A DNA stretch of 46,893 nt from contig JAEWJI010000055.1 of NCBI GenBank assembly GCA_023386645.1, positions 1 through 46,893 of the forward strand. The letters are read 5' to 3'. Every line of letters starts with the position of its first letter. Within the stretch, counting starts at the first letter, position 1. This document shows, in pieces, positions 1 through 10,922 of the stretch. Under the pieces are notes generated by a model. The model saw only the letters and a program-made list of their open reading frames with translations. It had not been told where the DNA came from and ran no database searches. The position numbers and the translations under genes were made by a program. The stretch is from Pseudomonadota bacterium. GTDB taxonomy: Bacteria; Pseudomonadota; Alphaproteobacteria; Caulobacterales; Caulobacteraceae.

Positions 1-1277
1 ATCACGAGGCGCAGGTTGGCCTCGACCATTTCCTTCTTGGCCTGACGGGCCTCGCGCTCGCCCTTCTGGACGGTCTGGACGATGCGGCGATAGTCGTCGA
101 TCGGCAGGCCGGCCTCGGTGGCCACGGCGGCGACGTCGCCCCGGATCTTGCCGATCTGGGCCGCCTCGTTCTCGCTGAACTTGGTCCAGCGCACGCCCAT
201 TTCCTTGACCTGTTCGGTCCAGTTCGGGTCCAGCTCCTTGCCGAAATAGGCTTTCAGGAATTCAGGCCGCGAGATGCCGTAGCTATCGGCCAAGCGCAGC
301 AGCCGGCCTTCGAGCCCGATCAGCCGCTTGTTGATCGCGTACAGTTGCTCGACCAGGGCCTCGATGCGGTTGTTGTTCAGCTTCAGCAGCTTCAGCCGGC
401 CGGAAATGGCGCCCGACAGCTGCTCGTAGGCCTTGCGGTCCTTGGTCGACAGGTCCTCGCCCTTGAGGCGCGTTTCGACCAGCTTCTCCTGCAGCTTGCG
501 GAAGGCGTCGAAGTCGCCGGCGATGGCGTCCAGCGTCTCCATGACCCCGTCGCGCAGCTCGGCCTCGAGGGCCGAGATCGACATGCCGCCGCCGTCGTCG
601 AAGTCCTCGTCGTCCTCGTCGCCCTCCGGCTTGTCGGCGCCCGCGTCCTCGGTCTCCTCGCGCGGCGGGAGTGGCTGGCCCGGGATCGGAGGCTGCGGCT
701 GGTTGTGCGGCAGGGAGGCGGGGTTCAGGATGCCGTAGGTGGCGTCCAGGTCGATGACCTCGCGCAGCAGAATGCGGTTGTTCGCCAATTCGTCGCGCCA
801 CACCATGATGGCCTCGAAGGTCAGGGCGCTCTCGCACAGACCTGAGATCATGGCGTCGCGGCCGGCCTCGATCCGCTTGGCGATGGCGATCTCGCCCTCG
901 CGGCTCAGCAGTTCGACCGAGCCCATCTCGCGCAGGTACATGCGCACCGGGTCGTCGGTGCGGTCATAGGCCGGCTTGGCGTCGGTTTCGGCGACCGCAG
1001 TCTCCGCGCGCTCGGCCACCTCGCCGCCCTGGCTCTCCTGGGCGTCTTCCTCGGCCTCGACGACGTTGACGCCCATTTCCGACAGCATCGCCAGGGTGTC
1101 TTCGATGGCGTCGGGGGTCACTTCCTCGGACGGCAGGACCTTGTTCAGCTCCTCCATCGTCACATAGCCGCGGGCCTTGGCCTGCTTGATGAACTTCTTG
1201 ACCCCGGCGTCGGTGAGGTCGAGCAGCGGGCCGTCCGACTGGACCTCGGGTTCCTGCGTCTCGGTCTGCGCACTCAT
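1..1277 (-). CDS. rpoD: RNA polymerase sigma factor RpoD (sigma-70), N-terminal part, cut by window edge
   Basis: The primary sigma factor directs RNA polymerase to housekeeping promoters. The reading frame runs from ATG at 1277 to the window edge without a stop and gives 425 residues. It begins MSAQTETQEPEVQSDG. Region 1.1 occupies about residues 15-75. Region 1.2 is near 105-135 (PVRMYLREMGSVELLSREGE). A long acidic non-conserved region with a DEDDEDFDDGGG stretch follows, and the last visible residues KKEMVEANLRLV are the start of region 2.1. Regions 2.2 to 4 lie outside the window. GGAGAG lies about 7 bases before the ATG. dnaG is immediately upstream on the same strand with a 70-base gap, the classical dnaG-rpoD macromolecular synthesis arrangement. 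Identification is firm. Confidence 0.96.
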   Translation of the reverse strand, partial: MSAQTETQEPEVQSDGPLLDLTDAGVKKFIKQAKARGYVTMEELNKVLPSEEVTPDAIEDTLAMLSEMGVNVVEAEEDAQESQGGEVAERAETAVAETDAKPAYDRTDDPVRMYLREMGSVELLSREGEIAIAKRIEAGRDAMISGLCESALTFEAIMVWRDELANNRILLREVIDLDATYGILNPASLPHNQPQPPIPGQPLPPREETEDAGADKPEGDEDDEDFDDGGGMSISALEAELRDGVMETLDAIAGDFDAFRKLQEKLVETRLKGEDLSTKDRKAYEQLSGAISGRLKLLKLNNNRIEALVEQLYAINKRLIGLEGRLLRLADSYGISRPEFLKAYFGKELDPNWTEQVKEMGVRWTKFSENEAAQIGKIRGDVAAVATEAGLPIDDYRRIVQTVQKGEREARQAKKEMVEANLRLV

Positions 1278-1347
1278 TCAGTCATCTCTCCAGCCGGCGG
1301 GTGATCAATCCGCTTGGCAAAAATACAACGCCCGCCGACTTCGTTGG

Positions 1348-3222
1348 TTACGAAGCCGCTTCGTCTTCCCAGATGGTCCCGGTCTTGATGGCCCGCCGCA
1401 ATGCGTCGCGCTCGGCCTTCAGGCGACTGAATGCCGAGGCGTCGAAGGCCTGATGGGCCTCCGACTTTGCTGACTTCAGCGCCTGCTCCAACGCCGCCAT
1501 GCGGGTTGTGGCATGAAACGCCTGCGACCACCGGGTCCTTGCTTCGGCGAGGGGCGCATTTGCGGCCAGGAAAGGCGCGCCGGACTTCGCCGCCGCCTTC
1601 TCGACCTCGCGCACTAAAGCATCGAAACCCGACTGGGCCAGATGGCGACGCAGGGCGGCGGAGTCAAGCGCGAGGCCGGCGAAACGCACCCGCACTAGTT
1701 CCTGGGCCAGGCCATCCAGCGCCGGATCGCCAAAGCCGTGGGCGGACACCGCCTCCAGTTCGTCGTCCAGACGCGCGGGATCGTCTATCGCCGCGTGGGC
1801 AAGGGCGGCCGGGACCGGCTCGATCGAACGGGCCAGCGACTGCATGGCGTGGGCGCCTTCCGCCGTCTGCCCCTGCAACGGCGGAGGCCCGGGACGCCAG
1901 CGCCCCCCCGATCCGCTCCCGCCGCCGCCCACCGGGCGCTGAGGTCTGGGATTGAGGGCGTCGAACCGGCCGAACAACTCGCTGCGATACTGCTCCGCCA
2001 GATCGCGATCCTGGATCGCCGCCGCCGCCTGGCGCAGCCTTGCCTTCAGCCCGGCTCGCCGTTCCGGCGTGTCCAGCGGCTCGGCCTCGGCCTCCTTGCC
2101 GAACAGGACCTCGGCGAAGGGCCGCGTGGTCGCCATCGCCTGACGCAGCGCCGGCGCCCCCCTGTCCCTCAGGATGTCGTCTGGATCCTGCCCTCCCTCC
2201 AGCAGGGCGAAGCGGAACGACCGCCCGGGCTTCAGCAGGGGCAGGGCCCGCTCGACCGCCCGGTAGGCCGCCCGCCGGCCGGCCGCGTCGCCGTCGAAAC
2301 ACAGCACCGGCTCCGGCGACACCCGCCACAGCAGCGCCATCTGCTCCTCGGTCAGGGCCGTGCCCATCGGGGCCACCGCCGGCAGGCCCGCCCTCTGGCA
2401 GGCGATGACGTCCATATAGCCTTCGACGACGATGATCCCCTGCTCGCCCTGTTTCTCGGCCCCCAGGATGCGCCGCGCCTCGGGCAGGCCGTAAAGCGTC
2501 GCGCCCTTGTGGAAGAGCGGGCTCTCGGGGCCGTTCAGATACTTGGCCCGGTCGTCCGGGTTCATCGCCCGGCCGCCGAAGCTGACGATCCGCCCGCGCG
2601 CGTCCAGGATCGGGAACATCAGCCGGTCGCGGAACCGGTCATAGGGCTGGCCCCCGCCTTCGGGGGAGATCAGCAGCCCCGCCTCGACCAGGTCTCCGAC
2701 CCGCGCGCCGCGCTGAACCAGCGCGGCCTTCAGCCCTTCCCGGTCGTTCGGTGCATAGCCGAGGCCGAACCGGTCCCACTGGTCCTCCGGCAGGCCCCTC
2801 CGCTCGAGATACTCGCGCGTCGCCTGCCCGACGGAGCGACGCAGGTTGGCGGCGAACCACTTCTGGGCCAGGTCCATCCAGTCGGCCAGGCCCTTGCGCT
2901 TCTCCTCGCGCTCGGCGGCCTGGGGATCCTCCGCCGGCAACTGAAGCCCAGCCTCGGCCGCCAGCCGCGTCACCGCCTCGACGAAGCTCAGCCGCTCGGT
3001 CTCCTGCAGGAAGGAGATGATGTCGCCGTGTTTGCCCGAGCTGAAGTCGTGGAAGAAGCCCTTGTCGTCATTGACGAAGAAGCTGGGCGACTTCTCCTTG
3101 GTGAAGGGCGACAGGCCGGCCCACTCACGGCCCTGCCTCTTCAGCTTCACCGACCGTCCGATCACATCGGACGGCCTCAGCCGGGCCTTCAACTCCTCGA
3201 TGAACCGCTCGTCGAACCGCAC
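1348..3222 (-). CDS. dnaG: DNA primase DnaG
   Basis: DnaG makes the RNA primers for replication at the fork. The frame stays open to 3360, but the family N-terminus (RFDERFIEELKARLRPSDVIG) begins at a GTG at 3222, giving 624 residues, the usual length. After the N-terminal domain comes the primase core with a Toprim fold (IIVVEGYMDVIA, then CFDGDAAGRRAAYRA), and then the helicase-binding C-terminal region. Oddly, the four zinc ligands of the N-terminal CHC2 finger are replaced by Ser38, Thr41, Asp59 and Ser62 (GLSPFTKEKSPSF and FFHDFSSGKHGD). I recall similar replacements in other alphaproteobacterial primases, so this is probably lineage-typical and not damage. The gene is followed by rpoD on the same strand. 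Confidence 0.96.
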   Translation of the reverse strand: MRFDERFIEELKARLRPSDVIGRSVKLKRQGREWAGLSPFTKEKSPSFFVNDDKGFFHDFSSGKHGDIISFLQETERLSFVEAVTRLAAEAGLQLPAEDPQAAEREEKRKGLADWMDLAQKWFAANLRRSVGQATREYLERRGLPEDQWDRFGLGYAPNDREGLKAALVQRGARVGDLVEAGLLISPEGGGQPYDRFRDRLMFPILDARGRIVSFGGRAMNPDDRAKYLNGPESPLFHKGATLYGLPEARRILGAEKQGEQGIIVVEGYMDVIACQRAGLPAVAPMGTALTEEQMALLWRVSPEPVLCFDGDAAGRRAAYRAVERALPLLKPGRSFRFALLEGGQDPDDILRDRGAPALRQAMATTRPFAEVLFGKEAEAEPLDTPERRAGLKARLRQAAAAIQDRDLAEQYRSELFGRFDALNPRPQRPVGGGGSGSGGRWRPGPPPLQGQTAEGAHAMQSLARSIEPVPAALAHAAIDDPARLDDELEAVSAHGFGDPALDGLAQELVRVRFAGLALDSAALRRHLAQSGFDALVREVEKAAAKSGAPFLAANAPLAEARTRWSQAFHATTRMAALEQALKSAKSEAHQAFDASAFSRLKAERDALRRAIKTGTIWEDEAAS

Positions 3223-3271
3223 GCCCGACCTTAACCCTCGGGCGCACGCGGAGCCACCGGCAGCGACGGCG

Positions 3272-3373
3272 TTAACCCTATATTTACCATAAAGACGAAA
3301 TCGAGGCGTTAAAAGTCTGATTTTGCTCGTTTTCTCTTGCCAGCCTCGGGAACGATCCACAGCAGTTGTGGAT
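3272..3373. promoter_or_regulatory. Candidate control region of dnaG-rpoD: CtrA-like motif and DnaA-like palindrome
   Basis: The 244 bases between dnaG and the next gene are AT-rich for this genome. TTAA-N7-TTTA lies at 3272-3286, one mismatch from the CtrA consensus TTAA-N7-TTAA. ATCCACA at 3355-3361 and TGTGGAT at 3367-3373 form a perfect 7-base inverted repeat with a 5-base spacer. The right arm extends to TGTGGATTA, one mismatch from the complement of a DnaA box. No clear -35/-10 pair could be assigned. Function is inferred from motif likeness only. Confidence 0.4.
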
Positions 3374-3466
3374 TAACCTTGTGTCGATCGAGAAGCGGTC
3401 GACCCTTCAGGAGACCAGCGCGGTCAGCGTCCCGGTCTCGAAAGGCTGCTCCCCAAGGCCTGCGCC

Positions 3467-3730
3467 ATGTTCATATCCATCGCCCGTCCCATCGAACCTC
3501 GCGGTCCCGACGCCGTCGCCACCCCGGGCTCCCCCGCCATTCGGGAACTCAAGCCCCGCGCCCTGCACGCCCGTCTGCTCGAGAACGCCGCCCTGCGCCG
3601 CCAGCGCGGCGTCGAGCGGAAGGCCTGCGGCCGCCTGGACGACGCCGGCTACTGGCTCCATGCGGCCCCCGTCGCGGTCAAGAAGGCCGCCGCCCTGCGC
3701 GAGGAAAAGAGCTTCGCGCCTCTCCCCTGA
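3467..3730 (+). CDS. Small hypothetical protein, 87 aa
   Basis: Not recognised. The 87-residue frame starts at an ATG at 3467 and uses strongly C/G-ending codons throughout, like neighbouring real genes, which argues for coding. The product is basic and Ala/Arg-rich (HARLLENAALRRQRGVERKACGRL), with no signal peptide or membrane segment. No strong Shine-Dalgarno sequence precedes the ATG. It is divergent from dnaG and convergent with carA, from which a hairpin separates it. The RLLENAALRRQRGVERKA stretch could form an amphipathic helix. No function is proposed. Confidence 0.5.
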   Translation: MFISIARPIEPRGPDAVATPGSPAIRELKPRALHARLLENAALRRQRGVERKACGRLDDAGYWLHAAPVAVKKAAALREEKSFAPLP

Positions 3731-3731
3731 T

Positions 3732-3757
3732 AGCCCTTCCCTTTGACTGGGAGGGCT
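3732..3757. terminator. Hairpin between convergent genes
   Basis: AGCCCTTCCC at 3732-3741 pairs with GGGAGGGCT at 3749-3757 with one bulge and a 7-base loop. It sits between the stop of the small plus-strand gene (3730) and the stop of carA (3767), where a shared terminator would be expected. There is no strong T-tract. Confidence 0.5.
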
Positions 3758-3766
3758 CGGTCCGGG

Positions 3767-4921
3767 TCACCCCATCAACGCCCGGAAACGGTCGAACAGA
3801 TACAGGCTGTCGGTCGGACCCGGCGACGCCTCCGGGTGATGCTGGACGCTGAACACCGGGCGGTCCTTCATCTGGATACCGCAGTTGGTGCCGTCGAACA
3901 GGCTGACGTGCGTCTCCTCGACCGCGTCAGGCAGGCTGTCGCGATCGACCGTGAAGCCGTGGTTCATCGAGACGATCTCGACCTTGCCGGTGGTCAGGTC
4001 CTTCACCGGGTGGTTCGCGCCGTGGTGCCCCTGCTCCATCTTCACCGTGCGCGCGCCCAGCGCCAGAGCCAGCATCTGGTGGCCCAGGCAGATGCCGAAC
4101 ACCGGCTTTCCGCTGTCGACCAGCTTGCGGATTTCAGGCGCGGCGTACTCCGCTGTTGCGGCCGGATCGCCCGGTCCGTTCGACAGGACGACGCCGTCGG
4201 GATTCCGCGCCAGGATTTCCTCGGCCGTGGTCGTCGCAGGCACCACGGTGATCTTCACGCCCGTGGAGGCCAGCGCCCGCAGGATGTTACGCTTCACCCC
4301 ATAGTCGATCACGACCACCGACTTGCCCGACGCATCCACGCGCGGATGCCCCTCGGGCCATTCCCACAGTCCCTGGTCCCACTCGAAGGCCTGCAGCGTC
4401 GAGGCCGGCTTGGCGAGGTCCAGCCCCACCAGCCCCTTCCAGGCCCGCGCCTGTTCGACCAGCGCCTCCAGGTCGAACCGCCCCCCGGGATCATGGGCGA
4501 TCACCGCGTGGGGCGCGCCAGAATTCCGGATGCGAGCGGTCAGCGAGCGCGTGTCCACGCCGGCCAGGCCGACCACGCCCCTCCGCTTCATCCAGCCGTC
4601 CAGGCTGCTCTCGCTGCGCCAGTTGGCCGGATCGGTCGGCAGGTCGCGGAAAACCGCTCCCACCGCCGAGGTGTCGGAGCCCCCGCCCATCTGCTCCACG
4701 TCATCGGTGTTCACCCCGACGTTGCCGACGTGCGGAAAGGTGAAGGCCAGGATCTGGCTCATGTACGAAGGGTCGGTCAGGATCTCCTGGTACCCCGTCA
4801 TGGCGGTATTGAAGACCACCTCGCCCAGGGCGGAGCCGGTCGCCCCCACGCCGAGGCCTTGCAGGATCGTGCCGTCGGCGAGCGCGAGCACGCCGGTCGC
4901 GCCGGGAAGTAGCTGGGTCAT
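3767..4921 (-). CDS. carA: Carbamoyl-phosphate synthase small (glutaminase) subunit
   Basis: CarA hydrolyses glutamine and channels ammonia to CarB, which makes carbamoyl phosphate for pyrimidine and arginine synthesis. The product is 384 residues from ATG 4921, with GGAG about 9 bases upstream. The open frame extends to 5023 but the extra residues are not family-like. The N-terminal CPSase small domain carries GEVVFNTAMTGYQEILTDPS. The class I glutamine amidotransferase domain shows SNGPGDP, the nucleophile elbow FGICLGHQ with the catalytic Cys, and HHPEASPGP with the catalytic His and Glu. All key residues are present. A permease gene ends 46 bases upstream on the same strand. carB is at 7561 on the opposite strand, so the pair is split into divergent units. 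Confidence 0.97.
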   Translation of the reverse strand: MTQLLPGATGVLALADGTILQGLGVGATGSALGEVVFNTAMTGYQEILTDPSYMSQILAFTFPHVGNVGVNTDDVEQMGGGSDTSAVGAVFRDLPTDPANWRSESSLDGWMKRRGVVGLAGVDTRSLTARIRNSGAPHAVIAHDPGGRFDLEALVEQARAWKGLVGLDLAKPASTLQAFEWDQGLWEWPEGHPRVDASGKSVVVIDYGVKRNILRALASTGVKITVVPATTTAEEILARNPDGVVLSNGPGDPAATAEYAAPEIRKLVDSGKPVFGICLGHQMLALALGARTVKMEQGHHGANHPVKDLTTGKVEIVSMNHGFTVDRDSLPDAVEETHVSLFDGTNCGIQMKDRPVFSVQHHPEASPGPTDSLYLFDRFRALMG

Positions 4922-4967
4922 GGCGCGCTCCATACACCGACAAGCCGGCGAACAAACGGCGGCGTCG

Positions 4968-6293
4968 CTAAACCCGGCGCTCGCCCGGGTCAATCGGCGC
5001 CCGACGCACCCATATCCAGCCAACGCTGGTGATGGCGAACAACGCGATGGCGGGAAGGACGTAGCCCGGCGCGGCCGCGGCCACGGCGCCGACCGAAAAC
5101 ACCAGTCCGACCGCCGCCACCGCCCGCCAGCCGGCGCTAGTGGTCGCCCGCCACAGGCTGATGCAGCAAAGGGCGTAGAGGCAGATGGTCAGCACCGTAC
5201 AGGCGCCGATCAGAAGACCGAACTGTTCCGCCAGCGTCGATTGGATGGTGCCGACCACCAGCAGCGCCATGATCGCCCCGTTGATGAGCGGATTGGACAG
5301 CGGCAGGCGGCCCGCCGTCGCCGCCGATCCGAACCAGCGCGGCAGATAGCCGGACTCCGCCGCGCGCCGGGCCGTCTCGCCGCCCATCATCGTCCAGCCG
5401 GCGATGGTGCCGAGCGCCTTGATCACCGCGCAGGCGGCTACCAGCCCGGCCAGCGAGGCGCCCAGCACGCGCGCCGCCAGGTCGGCGAAGGGACTGGTGG
5501 ACTGGGCCAGTTCGCCCGCGGGTATCACCCCGAACACCGCGACGCTGGCCAAGACATAGACGGCCAGCGCCAGGGCGACCCCGGCCACGCCCGCCCGACC
5601 CACGTCGCGCTCCGGATGGCGCACCAGCCGCGACAGGACCGCCGCGCTCTCCAGTCCCAGGAAGGACCAGAAGATCAGCACCAGCGACGCTGGAACGGTC
5701 GAGGTCAGAGGCGCGCCCTCCGGGCTCCATGACGCCTGGAAGGTCTCGGGGTCGAACGCCACCGCTCCCGCCACAATGGCCAGAACGATGGGCAGGAGCC
5801 CGATCACCAGGGTCACGGCGCCCACCCGGGCGGCCATGCGCGCGCCCGCCGCATAGGCCGCCGTCGTCATTCCGATCAGCCCGAGGTTGCTCGCCGCCGC
5901 CGCCACCGGCTCCTTCAGGACCGGCAAGAAGAAGGCCAGATAGCCCGTCCCCGCCACCGCGACCGCGATGTTGCCGGTCAGGCACACGGCCCAGTAGGCG
6001 ATGGCCGTCTGATAGCCGACGAACCGGCCTAGGCCCGCCCGGGTGAAGTCCGCCAGACCGTCGGCCTCGGGCCGGAACCGGCCGAGTCCGGCGAACACCG
6101 CCGCCAGGGTCATCGCCCCGACCCCGCAGATCAGCCAGCCGATCAGGCTGGAGCTGCCGACCGAGGCCAGGGCCACGGGCGCCAGATAGACCCCCGAACC
6201 GATCATGTTGCCCGCGACCACCAGGGCGGCCAGGCCCCATCCCAGGCGGCGGCGGTCGACAGTGGACGGAACGAGAGGTTCAGGCGTGCTCAT
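4968..6293 (-). CDS. APC-family amino acid permease, AdiC/CadB-like
   Basis: A 441-residue polytopic inner-membrane transporter of the amino acid-polyamine-organocation superfamily. The first helix carries GNMIGSGVYLAP, close to the substrate-binding GNMIGSG motif of AdiC/CadB/PotE antiporters. About 12 hydrophobic segments follow, the family's usual number. FWSFLGLESAAVLS corresponds to the helix 6 segment of AdiC. The start is the ATG at 6293. It lies upstream of carA on the same strand with a 46-base gap, so co-transcription is plausible. That may link uptake or exchange of a basic amino acid (arginine, ornithine) to carbamoyl phosphate supply, but this is inference. Substrate cannot be read from sequence alone. 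Confidence 0.88.
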   Translation of the reverse strand: MSTPEPLVPSTVDRRRLGWGLAALVVAGNMIGSGVYLAPVALASVGSSSLIGWLICGVGAMTLAAVFAGLGRFRPEADGLADFTRAGLGRFVGYQTAIAYWAVCLTGNIAVAVAGTGYLAFFLPVLKEPVAAAASNLGLIGMTTAAYAAGARMAARVGAVTLVIGLLPIVLAIVAGAVAFDPETFQASWSPEGAPLTSTVPASLVLIFWSFLGLESAAVLSRLVRHPERDVGRAGVAGVALALAVYVLASVAVFGVIPAGELAQSTSPFADLAARVLGASLAGLVAACAVIKALGTIAGWTMMGGETARRAAESGYLPRWFGSAATAGRLPLSNPLINGAIMALLVVGTIQSTLAEQFGLLIGACTVLTICLYALCCISLWRATTSAGWRAVAAVGLVFSVGAVAAAAPGYVLPAIALFAITSVGWIWVRRAPIDPGERRV

Positions 6294-6411
6294 ATCGGCG
6301 ATCTAGCCGGGTTTCCGCGCCTCGTCGCGGGTCGCGTTGGTGAGGCGGAAACGATGTGCGCGCCCGCTTCGGCGCTTGCGCCTCAACCGCGTCCTGCGCC
6401 AAAGCCGCGCG

Positions 6412-7107
6412 ATGACCATCACCACGGTCGGTCTCGATGCCGACGACACCCTCTGGCATAACGAAACCATCTTCCGGCTGTCGCACGCGCGGTTCGTGGA
6501 CCTGCTGGACGATCACGGCGATCCCGAGACCATCGAGGCCCGCCTAGCCGACGTCGAACGCCGCAACCTGCGGCTCTACGGCTATGGGGTGAAGGGCTTC
6601 ACCCTGTCGATGATCGAGACCGCGATGGAGCTGTGCGACGGCGGAGCCCCGCCCGAGGTCGTGCGCGAGATCCTGGCCACCGGCCGCGAGATGCTGGCCC
6701 ACCCGGTCGAGCCCCTACCCGGTGTGGACGAGGCCCTGGCCGCCCTGTCCGAACGCTACCGGCTGGTGCTGGTGACCAAGGGCGACCTGATGGATCAGGA
6801 GCGCAAGCTCGCCGCCTCCGGCCTTGGCGACCTGTTCGCCGCCGTCGAGATCGTCTCCGAAAAGGACCAGGGAACCTACGAGCGCGTCTTCGCGCGCCAC
6901 GGCACCGGCCCGGCCGAGGCCGTGATGGCCGGCAACTCGATGAAGTCGGACGTCCTGCCCGCGCTCGCCGCCGGCGCCTTCGGCGTCCACATCCCCTACG
7001 CCATCACCTGGGCGCACGAGCTGGCCGACGCCCCGGACAGCCACCCCCGCTACGGCGCCCTGGAATACATCTCCGAACTGCCGGGCTGGATCGCGGAGCG
7101 GAGCTGA
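6412..7107 (+). CDS. HAD-superfamily hydrolase
   Basis: A 231-residue haloacid dehalogenase-type phosphatase. Motif I is GLDADDTLWHN, with the nucleophile Asp9 and the acid/base Asp11. Motif II is LVLVTKGD, motif III includes the Lys of SEKDQGTYERV, and motif IV is VMAGNSMKSDVLPALAAG, where the usual GD/DD metal-binding pair appears as N-S-x-x-x-D. A helical cap domain lies between motifs I and II (about 20-110). The frame extends upstream to a TTG at 6337, but the ATG at 6412 fits the family start. It is the first gene of the plus-strand unit leading to the RraB-like gene and carB. Substrate is unknown; a small phosphate ester or nucleotide is usual for this subgroup. Confidence 0.88.
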   Translation: MTITTVGLDADDTLWHNETIFRLSHARFVDLLDDHGDPETIEARLADVERRNLRLYGYGVKGFTLSMIETAMELCDGGAPPEVVREILATGREMLAHPVEPLPGVDEALAALSERYRLVLVTKGDLMDQERKLAASGLGDLFAAVEIVSEKDQGTYERVFARHGTGPAEAVMAGNSMKSDVLPALAAGAFGVHIPYAITWAHELADAPDSHPRYGALEYISELPGWIAERS

Positions 7108-7154
7108 TCCGACGGCACGCACATCCCGCTTGCCCCTCCGCTCCCTGCTCTTTA

Positions 7155-7189
7155 GACGGGCCGCTTAACCGACAACCCGGCGGCCCGTC
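7155..7189 (+). terminator. Strong hairpin between the HAD gene and the RraB-like gene
   Basis: GACGGGCCGC (7155-7164) and GCGGCCCGTC (7180-7189) form a perfect 10-base stem around a 15-base loop. It lies 48 bases after the HAD stop and 48 bases before the GTG of the RraB-like gene. It could terminate the HAD transcript or act in a leader of the carB transcript. There is no T-tract after it. Confidence 0.5.
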
Positions 7190-7236
7190 GCGCGCGTCCT
7201 CGCGCGTCGCCCGCTCGCGCCCCGAGGAACGCCGCC

Positions 7237-7551
7237 GTGCATGACGACGCCCCGAGCCATGAAGAGCGCGACGCCATGATCCGCGCCACCCTGGCCGAGC
7301 ATGGCGACAGCGGCGTCACGCCCCGACACACCCTGTTCTACTTCTACGGCGACGGCGACCACGGCGACCTGAACGAGGTCGCCCGGCGCGCGGGGTTCAT
7401 CACCCGGGGTTCGGACGACAGCACAATCCTGGAGACGACGATGGCGGTCGACGAGGCCTCCTTCGCGCCCGTTTCCTCCATGATGCAGTCCTGGGCCGCC
7501 GCCTTCCAGCTGGACTACGACGGCTGGGAATGCGCCGTCGTCACGAACTGA
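7237..7551 (+). CDS. RraB-like protein (putative ribonuclease E inhibitor domain)
   Basis: A 104-residue acidic protein resembling the RraB / DUF695 fold. The core reads FYFYGDGDHGDLNEVARRAGF, followed by a second half beginning ILETTMAVDEASF. In Escherichia coli RraB binds RNase E and changes which transcripts are degraded; that role is family knowledge, not shown here. The start is a GTG at 7237 with GAGGA about 9 bases before it; an ATG at 7241 is out of frame. Only 9 bases separate its stop from the carB ATG, so the two are almost certainly co-transcribed and perhaps translationally coupled. It could instead be a lineage-specific DUF695 protein without RNase E activity. Confidence 0.75.
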   Translation: MHDDAPSHEERDAMIRATLAEHGDSGVTPRHTLFYFYGDGDHGDLNEVARRAGFITRGSDDSTILETTMAVDEASFAPVSSMMQSWAAAFQLDYDGWECAVVTN

Positions 7552-7560
7552 GCCGAGACC

Positions 7561-10860
<3,300 letters not shown>

Positions 10861-10922
10861 TCGCAACTTGACGCTTCTGAGAGACTGAACGACGTTCGCC
10901 CCCGGCTCTGGGGGGACCGTCC

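Noticed and set aside
345..1167. Plus-strand open frames opposite rpoD
   Set aside because: The minus strand encodes rpoD without a stop from 1277 to the edge; the plus frames are shadows of it.
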